NCBI GenBank assembly: GCA_902595555.1
Contig: CACJQM010000003.1
Span: 1 to 64,000 of the forward strand
Direction: 5' to 3'
DNA from: an uncultured Bacteroidota bacterium
GTDB taxonomy: Bacteria; Bacteroidota; Bacteroidia; Flavobacteriales; Flavobacteriaceae
Length of the DNA stretch: 64,000 bases
Part shown: one piece after another, positions 36,116-44,989 of the stretch
Position numbering within the stretch: position 1 is the stretch's first letter
Layout: each line of letters begins with the position of its first letter
The notes under the pieces: model-generated
What the model was told of the DNA's origin: nothing
The model's input: only the letters and a program-made list of their open reading frames with translations
Databases searched by the model: none
Program-made: the position numbers and the translations under genes

Positions 36116-37794
36116 CTTTTAAGTTTTTCTATCTGATTTTCAATTTCTTCATCTTCAATCTTTCTAAAAATAAGTTCAGGTTTATTTATTTTATTTTGAG
36201 AATTTAAAATAGGATTATCAATATTTAATTCAGTCCATTTAGTTTCTTTCAAATTAATAATTTCTTTAATTTTTTTAGATGCATTTGGTAAAAATGGATT
36301 TGAAAGAATTGCTAACATTCCGCAAGCTTGAAGTGAAACAAACATAATTTGTTTAACTCTTTCTAATTCACCTGATTTATATAATTTCCATGGTTCCTCA
36401 TCTGCTAAATATTTATTTCCCAATCTGGACAAATCAATTAAAAGACTAACAGCTTGTCTAAATTTAAAATTATCTAAGGATTCAGAGATTAATTTTGGGT
36501 ATTCATAAGTCTTTTTAAGTACTTCTAAGTCAATATCATCTAAGCCATTATTTTCTGGAACTGACCCATCAAAATATTTATGAGTTAAAACAAAAACTCT
36601 ATTTATAAAATTTCCAAAGGTTGCTACCAACTCATTGTTATTTCTAGCTTGAAAATCTTTCCATGTAAAATCATTATCTTTTGTTTCAGGAGCATTTACA
36701 GTCAAAGTGTAACGCAGAGAATCTTGCATTCCTGGAAAATCCACTAAAAATTCATCTAACCAAATTGCCCAGTTTTTTGATGTCGAAAACTTATTACCTT
36801 CTAAATTTAAAAACTCATTGGCAGGCACATTTTCAGGTAGGATATACTCTCCGTGTGCTTTTAAAATAATAGGAAATATTATGCAATGAAAAACTATATT
36901 ATCCTTACCTATGAAATGAACCAACTTTGTGTTTTTATCTTTCCAATATGGTTCCCAGTTTTTATTTTCTCTTTCTGCCCATTCTTTAGTTGATGAAATA
37001 TATCCAATTGGAGCATCAAACCATACGTATAATACCTTTCCTTTACCATCTTCACTAGGAACAGGTATTCCCCAATCCAAATCTCTGGTGATTGCTCTTG
37101 ATTCTAATCCTTGATCAACCCACGATTTTACTTGTCCATATACATTTGTTTTTGCTTTATTTTTTTTTCCTTTTAAGAACCATTCCTTTAAAAATTCTTC
37201 ATAATTACCTAATGGTAAATACCAATGTTTAGTTTCTTTTTCAATAGGTTTTGCGCCACTTATCTTTGATATTGGATTTATTAATTCTTCTGGGCTAAGT
37301 GAGCTGCCACAGTTTTCACATTGATCACCATAAGCATGTTCAAATCCACAATTCGGACATTCTCCTTCAACGAATCTATCAGCTAAAAACTGATTTTCTT
37401 GTGGATCATAAAGCTGTTTAGAATCCTTTATTTCAAAAACTTTTTTGTTTTCTAAGAATTTAAAAAATTCTGACGCTGTCTCGTGGTGGATTTTAGATGA
37501 TGTTCTAGAATAATTATCAAATGAAATTCCAAAATCAGAAAAACTTTTTTTAATTAAATCATGATATTTATCAATGATTTCTTTTGGTGTCTTTTTCTCT
37601 TTTTTTGCACGAATTGAAATAGCAACCCCGTGTTCGTCACTTCCACAAATATATGCAACATCGTTATCTGTTAGCCTTTTAAATCTTGCGTATATATCGG
37701 CAGGAATATATGCACCGGCTAGGTGCCCAATATGAATTTTACCATTTGTATATGGTAAAGCAGATGTTATTGTATATCGTTTTTTGCTTTCCAT
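36112..37794 (-). CDS. metG: Methionyl-tRNA synthetase lacking the C-terminal tRNA-binding domain
   Basis: Class I synthetase charging tRNA-Met. Seen: HIGH motif at 21-24 (KIHIGHLAG), the zinc-knuckle [18 protein letters not shown], and the KMSKS-loop variant KFSTS. The anticodon-binding helices are complete, ending in [15 protein letters not shown]. In most Flavobacteriia the protein continues with an EMAP-II-like tRNA-binding domain of about 110 residues. Here it stops at 560 residues, and no remnant is seen downstream, where a convergent gene lies (4-nt overlap). Confidence 0.95.
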   Translation of the reverse strand: MESKKRYTITSALPYTNGKIHIGHLAGAYIPADIYARFKRLTDNDVAYICGSDEHGVAISIRAKKEKKTPKEIIDKYHDLIKKSFSDFGISFDNYSRTSSKIHHETASEFFKFLENKKVFEIKDSKQLYDPQENQFLADRFVEGECPNCGFEHAYGDQCENCGSSLSPEELINPISKISGAKPIEKETKHWYLPLGNYEEFLKEWFLKGKKNKAKTNVYGQVKSWVDQGLESRAITRDLDWGIPVPSEDGKGKVLYVWFDAPIGYISSTKEWAERENKNWEPYWKDKNTKLVHFIGKDNIVFHCIIFPIILKAHGEYILPENVPANEFLNLEGNKFSTSKNWAIWLDEFLVDFPGMQDSLRYTLTVNAPETKDNDFTWKDFQARNNNELVATFGNFINRVFVLTHKYFDGSVPENNGLDDIDLEVLKKTYEYPKLISESLDNFKFRQAVSLLIDLSRLGNKYLADEEPWKLYKSGELERVKQIMFVSLQACGMLAILSNPFLPNASKKIKEIINLKETKWTELNIDNPILNSQNKINKPELIFRKIEDEEIENQIEKLKS

Positions 37795-37804
37795 TTCAAT
37801 AATT

Positions 37805-37812
37805 CAAAAATA
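37805..37812 (-). promoter_or_regulatory. Candidate -7 box for metG
   Basis: On the minus strand this reads TATTTTTG, a match to TAnnTTTG, just upstream of the metG start. I see no good -33 TTG at a suitable distance. Confidence 0.35.
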
Positions 37813-37850
37813 GTCATTTTACTTATGAAGTTCTGTTTATATTAAAATGT

Positions 37851-37858
37851 TATTTTTG
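37851..37858 (+). promoter_or_regulatory. Candidate -7 box for the ACT-like gene
   Basis: TATTTTTG matches TAnnTTTG, 32 nt before the start codon at 37891. The -33 region has CTG rather than TTG at a fitting distance. Confidence 0.4.
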
Positions 37859-37890
37859 CAATTATTTGTTTAAAATAAAACAATATAAAT

Positions 37891-38550
37891 ATGAAAACTA
37901 TTTCTCAGGCTGTTAGTGAATATGTTAAATCCAAACCTTTTTTGAGCTCAGCTTTGTCTGATGGTATAATTAATTTCACTTCTCTCTCAAGAAAAATCAA
38001 ACCTGATATTGAAGAAATTTTAAGAAAAAAAGTGAATAATGGGGCAATAGTTATGGCATTGAATAGGTTGTCAATTAATCTAGAATTCCAACATACCCAA
38101 AAAATAAAGAGAGTTATAAAAAAAATTCAAGAAATTTCAGTGCGCTCAAATTTGGTAGATTATAATTTTAAAGTTTCGAATACAATTTTAAATAGTCAAT
38201 CTAATCTTTTAAAAAATGTTTATGAAAGTAAAAATGATTTTTATACATCTTCCAGGGGAATTGATGAATGTAATATAGTTGTGAGTAAAAATTTGTGTGA
38301 ATTAGTAGAGAAAGAACTTGTGAATGAGTTTTGTATAAATAAAACAGATCACTTATCTGCTATCTCATTCAAGTTACCTGACGAAAATGTTTCAGTACCT
38401 GGTATATATTATTATGTTTTTCAAAAATTATCATGGGAAGGTATTAACATTAATCAGGTTATTTCAACATCAAATGAGTTTACTATTTTAGTCTCAGAAT
38501 CAGAGGTTGATAAGGCTTTTTCAGTTATTAATAAACTGAAATCGATTTAA
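37891..38550 (+). CDS. ACT-domain-like protein of unknown function
   Basis: A 219-residue cytoplasmic protein. The N-terminal 70 residues look helical (SQAVSEYVKSKPFLSSALSDGIINFTSLSRKI), resembling a small DNA-binding or regulatory helical domain. The C-terminal part has two beta-alpha-beta units, the second with GIYYYVFQKLSWEGININQVISTSNEFTILV, a typical aspartokinase-like ACT pattern. This suggests a ligand-sensing regulator, perhaps of amino acids. Its 3' end overlaps the convergent mfd gene by 30 nt. Confidence 0.65.
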   Translation: MKTISQAVSEYVKSKPFLSSALSDGIINFTSLSRKIKPDIEEILRKKVNNGAIVMALNRLSINLEFQHTQKIKRVIKKIQEISVRSNLVDYNFKVSNTILNSQSNLLKNVYESKNDFYTSSRGIDECNIVVSKNLCELVEKELVNEFCINKTDHLSAISFKLPDENVSVPGIYYYVFQKLSWEGININQVISTSNEFTILVSESEVDKAFSVINKLKSI

Positions 38551-41500
38551 ATTTAAGAGAGCCATATCAATCGATTTTACATTTTCAAAAACAATATAAA
38601 GTTTATTTTTTTCCTTTAATTCACAATCATCAAATTTTGAAATATTTTTAATTATATTTTTAAAAACATCACTATCAAAGTAGCTGTTTGAATTGTCAGA
38701 AACAAAATAACACAACATCTTTTCTCTTTTGATTACAATTTTTTCAAAACCTAATTTTTGTGCAATCCATTTTAGCTTTACACTTTTTAACAGATTTTCT
38801 GATTCTTTGGGAATATTCCCATATTTATCTTTTAATTCATCTCTAAATTTTTCCAATTCATTTTCATCTTTCAGTATAGAAAGCTTATTATATAATTTTA
38901 ATCTTTCATTTACTTGGGATACAAACTGGTTTGGAAATAGTATTTCAAAATCAGTATCTATAATAACATCTTTTATAAAATAATTTTTTTCATCCTTATC
39001 CTTAAATAAATTCTTGAACTCATTATTTTTCAATTCTTCGACTGCCTCATTTAAAATCTTGTGATAGGTTTCAAAGCCAATATCATTAATAAAACCACTT
39101 TGTTCACCACCAAGTAAATCTCCAGCTCCTCTTATTTCTAAATCTTTCATTGCTATGTTAAAACCAGCCCCGAGTTCTGAATATTGTCCAATTGCATCGA
39201 TTCTTTTCTTAGCTTCAGAAGTTAAGGCTGAAATTTCAGGTGTTATGAAATAACAAAAAGCTCTTTTATTACTTCTACCAACCCTTCCTCTCATTTGATG
39301 TAAATCACTAAGCCCAAAATGGTGAGAATTATTTATGAAAATTGTATTAGCATTTGGGACATCTAGTCCACTTTCTATTATTGTAGTAGAAAGTAATACA
39401 TCAAATTTATTTTCAATAAAATCTAACATTATAGTTTCCAATCTTTTTCCTTCAATTTTACTATGAGCTATTTTAATTGTTGCCTCCGGTATTAAGTTTT
39501 CAAGCCATTTTCCAAATTCATTAATATTATCAATTTTGTTATGAACAAAAAATATCTGACCTCCTCTGTCTAGTTCAAATCTGATTGCTTCTTTTATTGC
39601 TTTAGCATTAAATCTTATAACCTCCGATTCTATTGGTACTCGATTACTTGGAGCAGTTGAAATAATCGACAGATCTCTCGCAGACATTAAACTATACTGT
39701 AGAGTTCTAGGAATTGGTGTAGCAGTAAGTGTCAATACGTCAATATTTTCTTTAATTGATCGTATTTTCTCTTTTACATTAACTCCAAATTTTTGCTCTT
39801 CATCTACAATTAATAATCCTAAATTTTTGTATTGAATAGTATCGCTTACCAATTGGTGAGTACCAACAATCAAATCTAGTTTACCACTGTTAAGATCATC
39901 TATAATTTTATTTTTTTCTGTTTTTGTTCTAAATCTGTTTAGATAATCAAATGCAACTGGAAACCCTTTAAACCTTTTAATTAATGTTTTGTAATGTTGA
40001 AATGCTAATATTGTTGTTGGAACTAAAATAGCAACCTGCATACCATTATCAATTGCCTTAAACGCTGCCCTTATTGCTACCTCAGTTTTACCAAAACCAA
40101 CATCCCCACATATTAATCTATCCATGGGATTATCTGATTCCATATCTGCTTTTACATCTTTTGTTGCTTTTATTTGATCTTCAGTTTCAACATAAAGAAA
40201 TGCAGCTTCCAATTCATTTTGCATTGAACTATCAATCTTATATTTAAATCCTTTTGCAATTTTTCTTTTTGCGTACGATTTAATTAAATCAAATGCCAGT
40301 TTCTTTATTCTAGTTTTTGCTTTTAGTTTTAATCTATCCCAAGCCCCAGACCCTAACTTAAATATTCTAGGCCTCGCCCCATCTCTACTTTTATATTTAG
40401 ATATTTTGTGAAATAGGTAAATACTCAGATAAAGTGTATCGTTATCACCATATAATAATTTAATTACCTCTTGTCTTTTACCTTCTACATCAATTTTAGT
40501 TAATCCTTTGTAAACACCAACACCATGATCAATGTGTGTAACGTAGTCACCAACTTTTATTTGATTTAAATCTTCAATATTAACTTTTTTATTCTTACCG
40601 TATTTTTTTTGAATTTTATATCTATGAAACCTATTAAATATTTCATGATCAGTATAACAAACTTTTAAATCATCATGATTTATAAAACCTTTATAAATCG
40701 GTTTAATAATTGATTTAAATTCATAATTATAATTGTATTTAGATAAGATTTGTTTGAATCTATTAGATTGCTCTTTATTTGAAAAATAAATATTTATTTT
40801 ATAATTATTTAAAGCGTGTTTTTGAAGATTCTCATTTAATATTTCAAACCTCTTGTTGAAAGCAGGTTGTTGTAAAATATTAAATTTTATATCTGCTTTT
40901 TTATCAAAATTATTTACTGAAATTAATTTTTTCTCTTTTAATTCTTTTATGAATAATTTTTCTGAGTAGTCATTAGAATTATTGATAATATTATCTCCTA
41001 GTTTTTTCTTAATGGAATCAATTTCTTCAACAAAAATTAATGTTTTTTGATCAATTATATTGATGATGCTATCTCCAGTTTTTATTAAGCTTTGATTTGA
41101 TATGTCTGGTGTTATTTTAGTAGATTTTAGTTGTTTAACTGAGTATTGTGTATCAACATTAAATTCACGAATACTTTCAATAATATTTCCATCAAATTCC
41201 AATCGTATAGGGTTTGTGTAAGCATATGAAAATATATCTAGAATATTTCCTCTAATTGCAAAATCCCCGGGTTCTTGAACATAGTCATCTTTTTCAAAAT
41301 TTAACTCAAATAGTTTTTCATTTAAATCACCAAGTTCTAATTCTTGTCCAATTTTAATATTTAAGCTTTTATCTTTAATTGCTTTTTCATTTGGAATTTT
41401 TTCAAAAATTCCTTCTGGATATGTAATTATAATTTTTGCTTTTTTTTCAGTTAAGTCTTTTATCGTTTTTGTTCTATTTAAGACGTTACTTTCGTCTTTG

Positions 41501-41790
41501 ATTTTATTTTTGTAGTTTCTGTAATTTGAGGGCAATAGATTGCAATTATCTTCACCTAAAAATTCAACTATATCAGTATACATGTAAGATGCACTCTCTT
41601 TGGAATTACTTAGATAAAATATTTGAGTATTCAAAGATGAAAATACATCTATCAATAAGAACGATAAAGATGATCCGTATAATCCTTCAATTTTAACTTT
41701 AGCTTGATTTTGGGATATAAGTTTCCTGAGTTTCTGGAATTTCAGAGACCTATGATGATTCAACCCATTTGGATATAAACCGTTATTCAT
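38521..41790 (-). CDS. mfd: Transcription-repair coupling factor Mfd
   Basis: ATPase that removes RNA polymerase stalled at DNA lesions and recruits UvrA. Seen: N-terminal UvrB-homology region (with QEPGDFAIRGNILDIFSY), the RNA polymerase interaction domain starting QIKVGDYVTHIDHGVGVYKG, Walker A GDVGFGKTEVA, DEEQ box, TATPIPRTL, and helicase motif QMRGRVGRSNK. It ends with the TRCF C-terminal domain. At 1089 residues it is slightly shorter than the E. coli protein. The 3' end overlaps the convergent ACT-like gene by 30 nt. Confidence 0.97.
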   Translation of the reverse strand: MNNGLYPNGLNHHRSLKFQKLRKLISQNQAKVKIEGLYGSSLSFLLIDVFSSLNTQIFYLSNSKESASYMYTDIVEFLGEDNCNLLPSNYRNYKNKIKDESNVLNRTKTIKDLTEKKAKIIITYPEGIFEKIPNEKAIKDKSLNIKIGQELELGDLNEKLFELNFEKDDYVQEPGDFAIRGNILDIFSYAYTNPIRLEFDGNIIESIREFNVDTQYSVKQLKSTKITPDISNQSLIKTGDSIINIIDQKTLIFVEEIDSIKKKLGDNIINNSNDYSEKLFIKELKEKKLISVNNFDKKADIKFNILQQPAFNKRFEILNENLQKHALNNYKINIYFSNKEQSNRFKQILSKYNYNYEFKSIIKPIYKGFINHDDLKVCYTDHEIFNRFHRYKIQKKYGKNKKVNIEDLNQIKVGDYVTHIDHGVGVYKGLTKIDVEGKRQEVIKLLYGDNDTLYLSIYLFHKISKYKSRDGARPRIFKLGSGAWDRLKLKAKTRIKKLAFDLIKSYAKRKIAKGFKYKIDSSMQNELEAAFLYVETEDQIKATKDVKADMESDNPMDRLICGDVGFGKTEVAIRAAFKAIDNGMQVAILVPTTILAFQHYKTLIKRFKGFPVAFDYLNRFRTKTEKNKIIDDLNSGKLDLIVGTHQLVSDTIQYKNLGLLIVDEEQKFGVNVKEKIRSIKENIDVLTLTATPIPRTLQYSLMSARDLSIISTAPSNRVPIESEVIRFNAKAIKEAIRFELDRGGQIFFVHNKIDNINEFGKWLENLIPEATIKIAHSKIEGKRLETIMLDFIENKFDVLLSTTIIESGLDVPNANTIFINNSHHFGLSDLHQMRGRVGRSNKRAFCYFITPEISALTSEAKKRIDAIGQYSELGAGFNIAMKDLEIRGAGDLLGGEQSGFINDIGFETYHKILNEAVEELKNNEFKNLFKDKDEKNYFIKDVIIDTDFEILFPNQFVSQVNERLKLYNKLSILKDENELEKFRDELKDKYGNIPKESENLLKSVKLKWIAQKLGFEKIVIKREKMLCYFVSDNSNSYFDSDVFKNIIKNISKFDDCELKEKNKLYIVFENVKSIDMALLNLNRFQFINN

Positions 41791-41909
41791 TTACTATTAC
41801 AAAACTTGTAATTGTCGTGCGAATATATGTAATACTTAGTTATATATATAACAAAAGAAAATATTATACTTTAATAATTGCAAAAATTAACCCTTTCAAA
41901 AGATTAAAT

Positions 41910-41917
41910 TAGATTTG
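41910..41917 (+). promoter_or_regulatory. Candidate -7 box for the GNAT-lysC pair
   Basis: TAGATTTG matches TAnnTTTG and lies 10 nt before the start codon at 41928, so the transcript leader would be very short. No -33 TTG is found at normal spacing. Confidence 0.4.
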
Positions 41918-41927
41918 CAGTACAGTT

Positions 41928-42413
41928 ATGGATTATATTATTCGTGATGCTAAAAAAAATGATATGAAATCAGTTCTTAAACTGATTCAAGAATTAGCAT
42001 TATTTGAAAGAGAGCCTGACGAAGTAATTATTACTGAGGACCAATTAATAAAGGACGGTTTCTATGGACACCCAAAGTTTAAGTGTTTCGTTGCAGAAAT
42101 TGAATCTGAAGTTGTAGGCATTGCTTTACTCTATCCAAGGTATTCTACATGGAAAGGACATGCTATGCATCTTGAGGATTTAATTGTTACTGAAAAGCAT
42201 AGAGGAAAAGGGATTGGTTTTGCTTTATTTTCAAAATTTATAAAATATTCACATGATTTAAACGTTAAAAGAGTTCAATGGGTTGTTCTTGACTGGAATA
42301 CTAGTGCTATTGATTTTTATAAAAAAAATGGAGCGATAATTCTTGACGATTGGAGAGTGGCATTAATGGATGATAAAGCCATCCAAAAATTTGTAAAAAA
42401 TGAAGGTATTTAA
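41928..42413 (+). CDS. GNAT family N-acetyltransferase (diamine acetyltransferase-like)
   Basis: A 161-residue acetyl-CoA-dependent acetyltransferase. Seen: the substrate-side segment LALFEREPDEV, the HLEDLIVTEKHRGKGIG motif A that binds the CoA pyrophosphate, and the RVQWVVLDWNTSAIDFYKKNGA motif B. This pattern resembles spermidine/spermine N-acetyltransferase-like proteins, but the substrate is unproven. Its end overlaps the aspartokinase start by 14 nt, so the two are probably expressed together. Confidence 0.88.
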   Translation: MDYIIRDAKKNDMKSVLKLIQELALFEREPDEVIITEDQLIKDGFYGHPKFKCFVAEIESEVVGIALLYPRYSTWKGHAMHLEDLIVTEKHRGKGIGFALFSKFIKYSHDLNVKRVQWVVLDWNTSAIDFYKKNGAIILDDWRVALMDDKAIQKFVKNEGI

Positions 42414-43650
42414 ATTTGGAGGTGCATCTATTAAAGATATTTCCAGTATTAAAAATATTTTAAAAATTATTTCAACTTATAACGAAGATAGGTTGGTTAT
42501 TGTAGTCTCAGCTATGGGTAAAACTACTAATGCATTAGAATTGGTAGTTCATAATTATTTTAATAATAAAGAAAATTTACAAGCATCAATTTCAGAAGTT
42601 TACAATTTTCATTTAGAAATTATTAATAATCTTTTTGAAAAAAGCCATCCAATTTTTTCAGATATCAGTAAATCATTTGAAAAGTTGAACTCATTTATAA
42701 AGGCAAATAAATCACCAAGTTATTCTTTTGTATATGATCAAATTGTGTCCCTTGGTGAGTTATTATCATCAAGGATTATTCATCATTTTTTATTAAATAA
42801 TAATATTAATTGTTCATTTATTGATGCTAGAAATTGTATTAAAACCAATTCAAAATATAGAGGAGCAAAGGTAGAATGGGATATTACCAACAAAAAAATC
42901 AAGGAATATATAAAAGATAGTAAGATTAGTGTCACCCAGGGTTTTATTGGAAGTGATAAAAATAATTTTACTGTTACTTTGGGGAGAGAAGGTTCTGATT
43001 ACAGTGCCGCTATTTTTGCTTATGTTTTAAATGCAGAATCCTTAAGTATTTGGAAAGACGTCCCAGGATTACTTAATGCTGATCCTAAGTTCTTTAATAA
43101 CACAAAGTTATTGAATCAAATATCATATTCTGAGACAATTGAATTGGCCTTTTATGGTGCCTCTATTATTCATCCAAAAACTTTACAGCCTCTACAAAAA
43201 AAGGAGATTCCCTTGCTTGTCAAATCATTTAAAAATCCTCAGTCTAAAGGAACCATAATATCCAAGGGTACAGATATTGAACCATTAGTTCCCTGCTACA
43301 TTTTTAAACAAAATTTAATTTTATTAAAACTTTCTTCATTGGATTTTTCATTTATGGTGGAAGATAACATTAGTGATATTTTTAAAGAACTTCATAAGTT
43401 TAAAATGAAAGTTGATGTTATTCAAAATTCAGCAATTAGTTTTTCTGTTTGTTTTTTTGATAAGTACAATAAGATTAAAGAATTAATTAAAAATCTTGAG
43501 GGTAAATATAAAATTGATATGCACAAAAATGTATCCCTTTTTACAATTAGACACTTTGATGAAAAATCAATTAAAAAAATAACTAATAAAAGAAAATTAC
43601 TTCTCGAACAAAGAACTGAAAAAACAGTTAGATTGATTTTTTCTAATTAA
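42400..43650 (+). CDS. lysC: Aspartate kinase (monofunctional)
   Basis: First step of the aspartate pathway (lysine, threonine, methionine). Seen: KFGGAS at 4-9 (usual KFGGTS), VSAMGKTTNALE, the substrate region VTLGREGSDYSAA, SIWKDVPGLLNADP and IHPKTLQPLQK, and C-terminal ACT-type regulatory domains from about residue 300. It has no fused homoserine dehydrogenase. Length of 416 is normal for this type. Its 3' end overlaps the convergent arsC-like gene by 8 nt. Confidence 0.92.
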   Translation: MKVFKFGGASIKDISSIKNILKIISTYNEDRLVIVVSAMGKTTNALELVVHNYFNNKENLQASISEVYNFHLEIINNLFEKSHPIFSDISKSFEKLNSFIKANKSPSYSFVYDQIVSLGELLSSRIIHHFLLNNNINCSFIDARNCIKTNSKYRGAKVEWDITNKKIKEYIKDSKISVTQGFIGSDKNNFTVTLGREGSDYSAAIFAYVLNAESLSIWKDVPGLLNADPKFFNNTKLLNQISYSETIELAFYGASIIHPKTLQPLQKKEIPLLVKSFKNPQSKGTIISKGTDIEPLVPCYIFKQNLILLKLSSLDFSFMVEDNISDIFKELHKFKMKVDVIQNSAISFSVCFFDKYNKIKELIKNLEGKYKIDMHKNVSLFTIRHFDEKSIKKITNKRKLLLEQRTEKTVRLIFSN

Positions 43651-44059
43651 ATTTTTTTGAAAAATCGTAACAAAATTTTTTAATTTCTTCTCTACATTTT
43701 CTAAAAGCTTTATCAATATTTGATGAATTATCAATTGAGCTCGGATCGAAAAAATTTTTATGTATTCTGGTTGTAAATTCATTTGAATAAAATGCAGGAC
43801 AGGTCTCATATGCATGATCACAAACTGTTATTATATAGTCAAAGTTTATATTTTCATATTCATTAATATGATTTGAAGTGTGAGTTGAAATGTCAACTCC
43901 ATCCTCTTTCATAATTTTGATTGCATTTTCGTTTATTTTATGATTATTTACTCCAGCACTAAACACTACAGCTTTACCATTTAAATATTTTCTTAAATAA
44001 CCTTCAGCTATCTGACTTCTACATGAATTTCCTGTACACAATACAAGTATATTTTTCAT
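43643..44059 (-). CDS. arsC: Arsenate reductase, thioredoxin-linked ArsC type
   Basis: A 138-residue low-molecular-weight phosphatase-fold protein. Seen: P-loop CTGNSCRS at 8-15 with nucleophile C8, and a second pair of cysteines C80 and C87 in VCDHAYETCP, with the seven-residue spacing of the C82/C89 relay in the thioredoxin-coupled arsenate reductases. FDPSS supplies the general-acid aspartate. No other ars gene is nearby. It overlaps the next upstream gene by 4 nt. A tyrosine phosphatase role is less likely because of the cysteine relay. Confidence 0.85.
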   Translation of the reverse strand: MKNILVLCTGNSCRSQIAEGYLRKYLNGKAVVFSAGVNNHKINENAIKIMKEDGVDISTHTSNHINEYENINFDYIITVCDHAYETCPAFYSNEFTTRIHKNFFDPSSIDNSSNIDKAFRKCREEIKKFCYDFSKKFN

Positions 44060-44988
44060 TTACTGTACAAATCTTTAATTTTTTTTAATATAATCTGAGA
44101 TAGTTTTAATTTACTTTCAAATGTCCATCCTGCTACGTGAGGTGTCAAAATAACTTTTTCTGATTTTTTTAAAAAATCTAAGTAACTATCCTGGTTAAAA
44201 TTTTCAAATGAGCTAGATTCATTTTCAATTACATCTAAACATGCACCAAGTATTTTACCAGTTTTAATTCCCAAAATTAAATCAGATGTTTTGACACACA
44301 GCCCCCTAGATGTATTTATCAGATAAAAAGGTTTTTTACAATTATCAATAAACTGTGTATTTACTAAGTGTTTACTTAATTTATTTAAATCAGTATGCAA
44401 ACTAATAATGTCACACTTGCTTTGAATATCATCAATAGAAACCTGTTCAGCATAGTCATCGCCTATATTTTCAATTACATCATTACAAAGTACTTTTACA
44501 TTGAATCCAGCTAATTTTTTTGCAAAGTTTTTTCCAGTTTTTCCATATCCAATAATACCCACTGTTTTATTTTCAAGCTCAATACCTCTGTTTTCTTCTC
44601 TTTGCCAAACATTATTATTTATCTCATTATTTGCTTTTATAATATTATTAAATAGGCTTAGTATCAATGATAAAGTATGCTCACCCACTGCGTTTGCATT
44701 TCCCTCTCCTGCAGAAAGGATTGTAATACCTCTCTTTTTAGCATATTCAATATCAATATTTTCTGTACCTGATCCTACTCTTGCTATAAACTTAAGATTC
44801 TTTGCATGATCAATAAGATCTTCATCAATTAGAATTCTGCTTCTAATTACTAATCCATCGAATTTTTCTATTTTTTTTGTAATTTCTTTTTTATTGGATT
44901 TAAAATCAAAAACATTTTTGAATCCTATTTTGGCCAATCCATTTTCTAAAATTTCATGGTTTTCATCTAAATGAAGAACTTTAATCAT
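44056..44988 (-). CDS. D-2-hydroxyacid dehydrogenase (phosphoglycerate dehydrogenase-like)
   Basis: NAD-dependent dehydrogenase of about 310 residues. Seen: VIRSRI, RVGSGTENID, the Rossmann motif GYGKTGKNFAKKL, NTSRG and the catalytic histidine in LTPHVAGWT. It has no ACT domain, so it is the short SerA-like type. Making 3-phosphohydroxypyruvate for serine is a plausible role. A start at 45000 is possible, but the ATG at 44988 matches the usual flavobacterial start (MIKVLHLDENH) and avoids overlapping the mgtE stop. It overlaps arsC by 4 nt. Confidence 0.87.
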   Translation of the reverse strand: MIKVLHLDENHEILENGLAKIGFKNVFDFKSNKKEITKKIEKFDGLVIRSRILIDEDLIDHAKNLKFIARVGSGTENIDIEYAKKRGITILSAGEGNANAVGEHTLSLILSLFNNIIKANNEINNNVWQREENRGIELENKTVGIIGYGKTGKNFAKKLAGFNVKVLCNDVIENIGDDYAEQVSIDDIQSKCDIISLHTDLNKLSKHLVNTQFIDNCKKPFYLINTSRGLCVKTSDLILGIKTGKILGACLDVIENESSSFENFNQDSYLDFLKKSEKVILTPHVAGWTFESKLKLSQIILKKIKDLYSK

Positions 44989-44989
44989 T

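Noticed and set aside
42400-43650. Aspartokinase with KFGGAS instead of KFGGTS read as a defect
   Set aside because: Alanine at this place occurs in functional bacterial aspartokinases, and the other motifs are intact.
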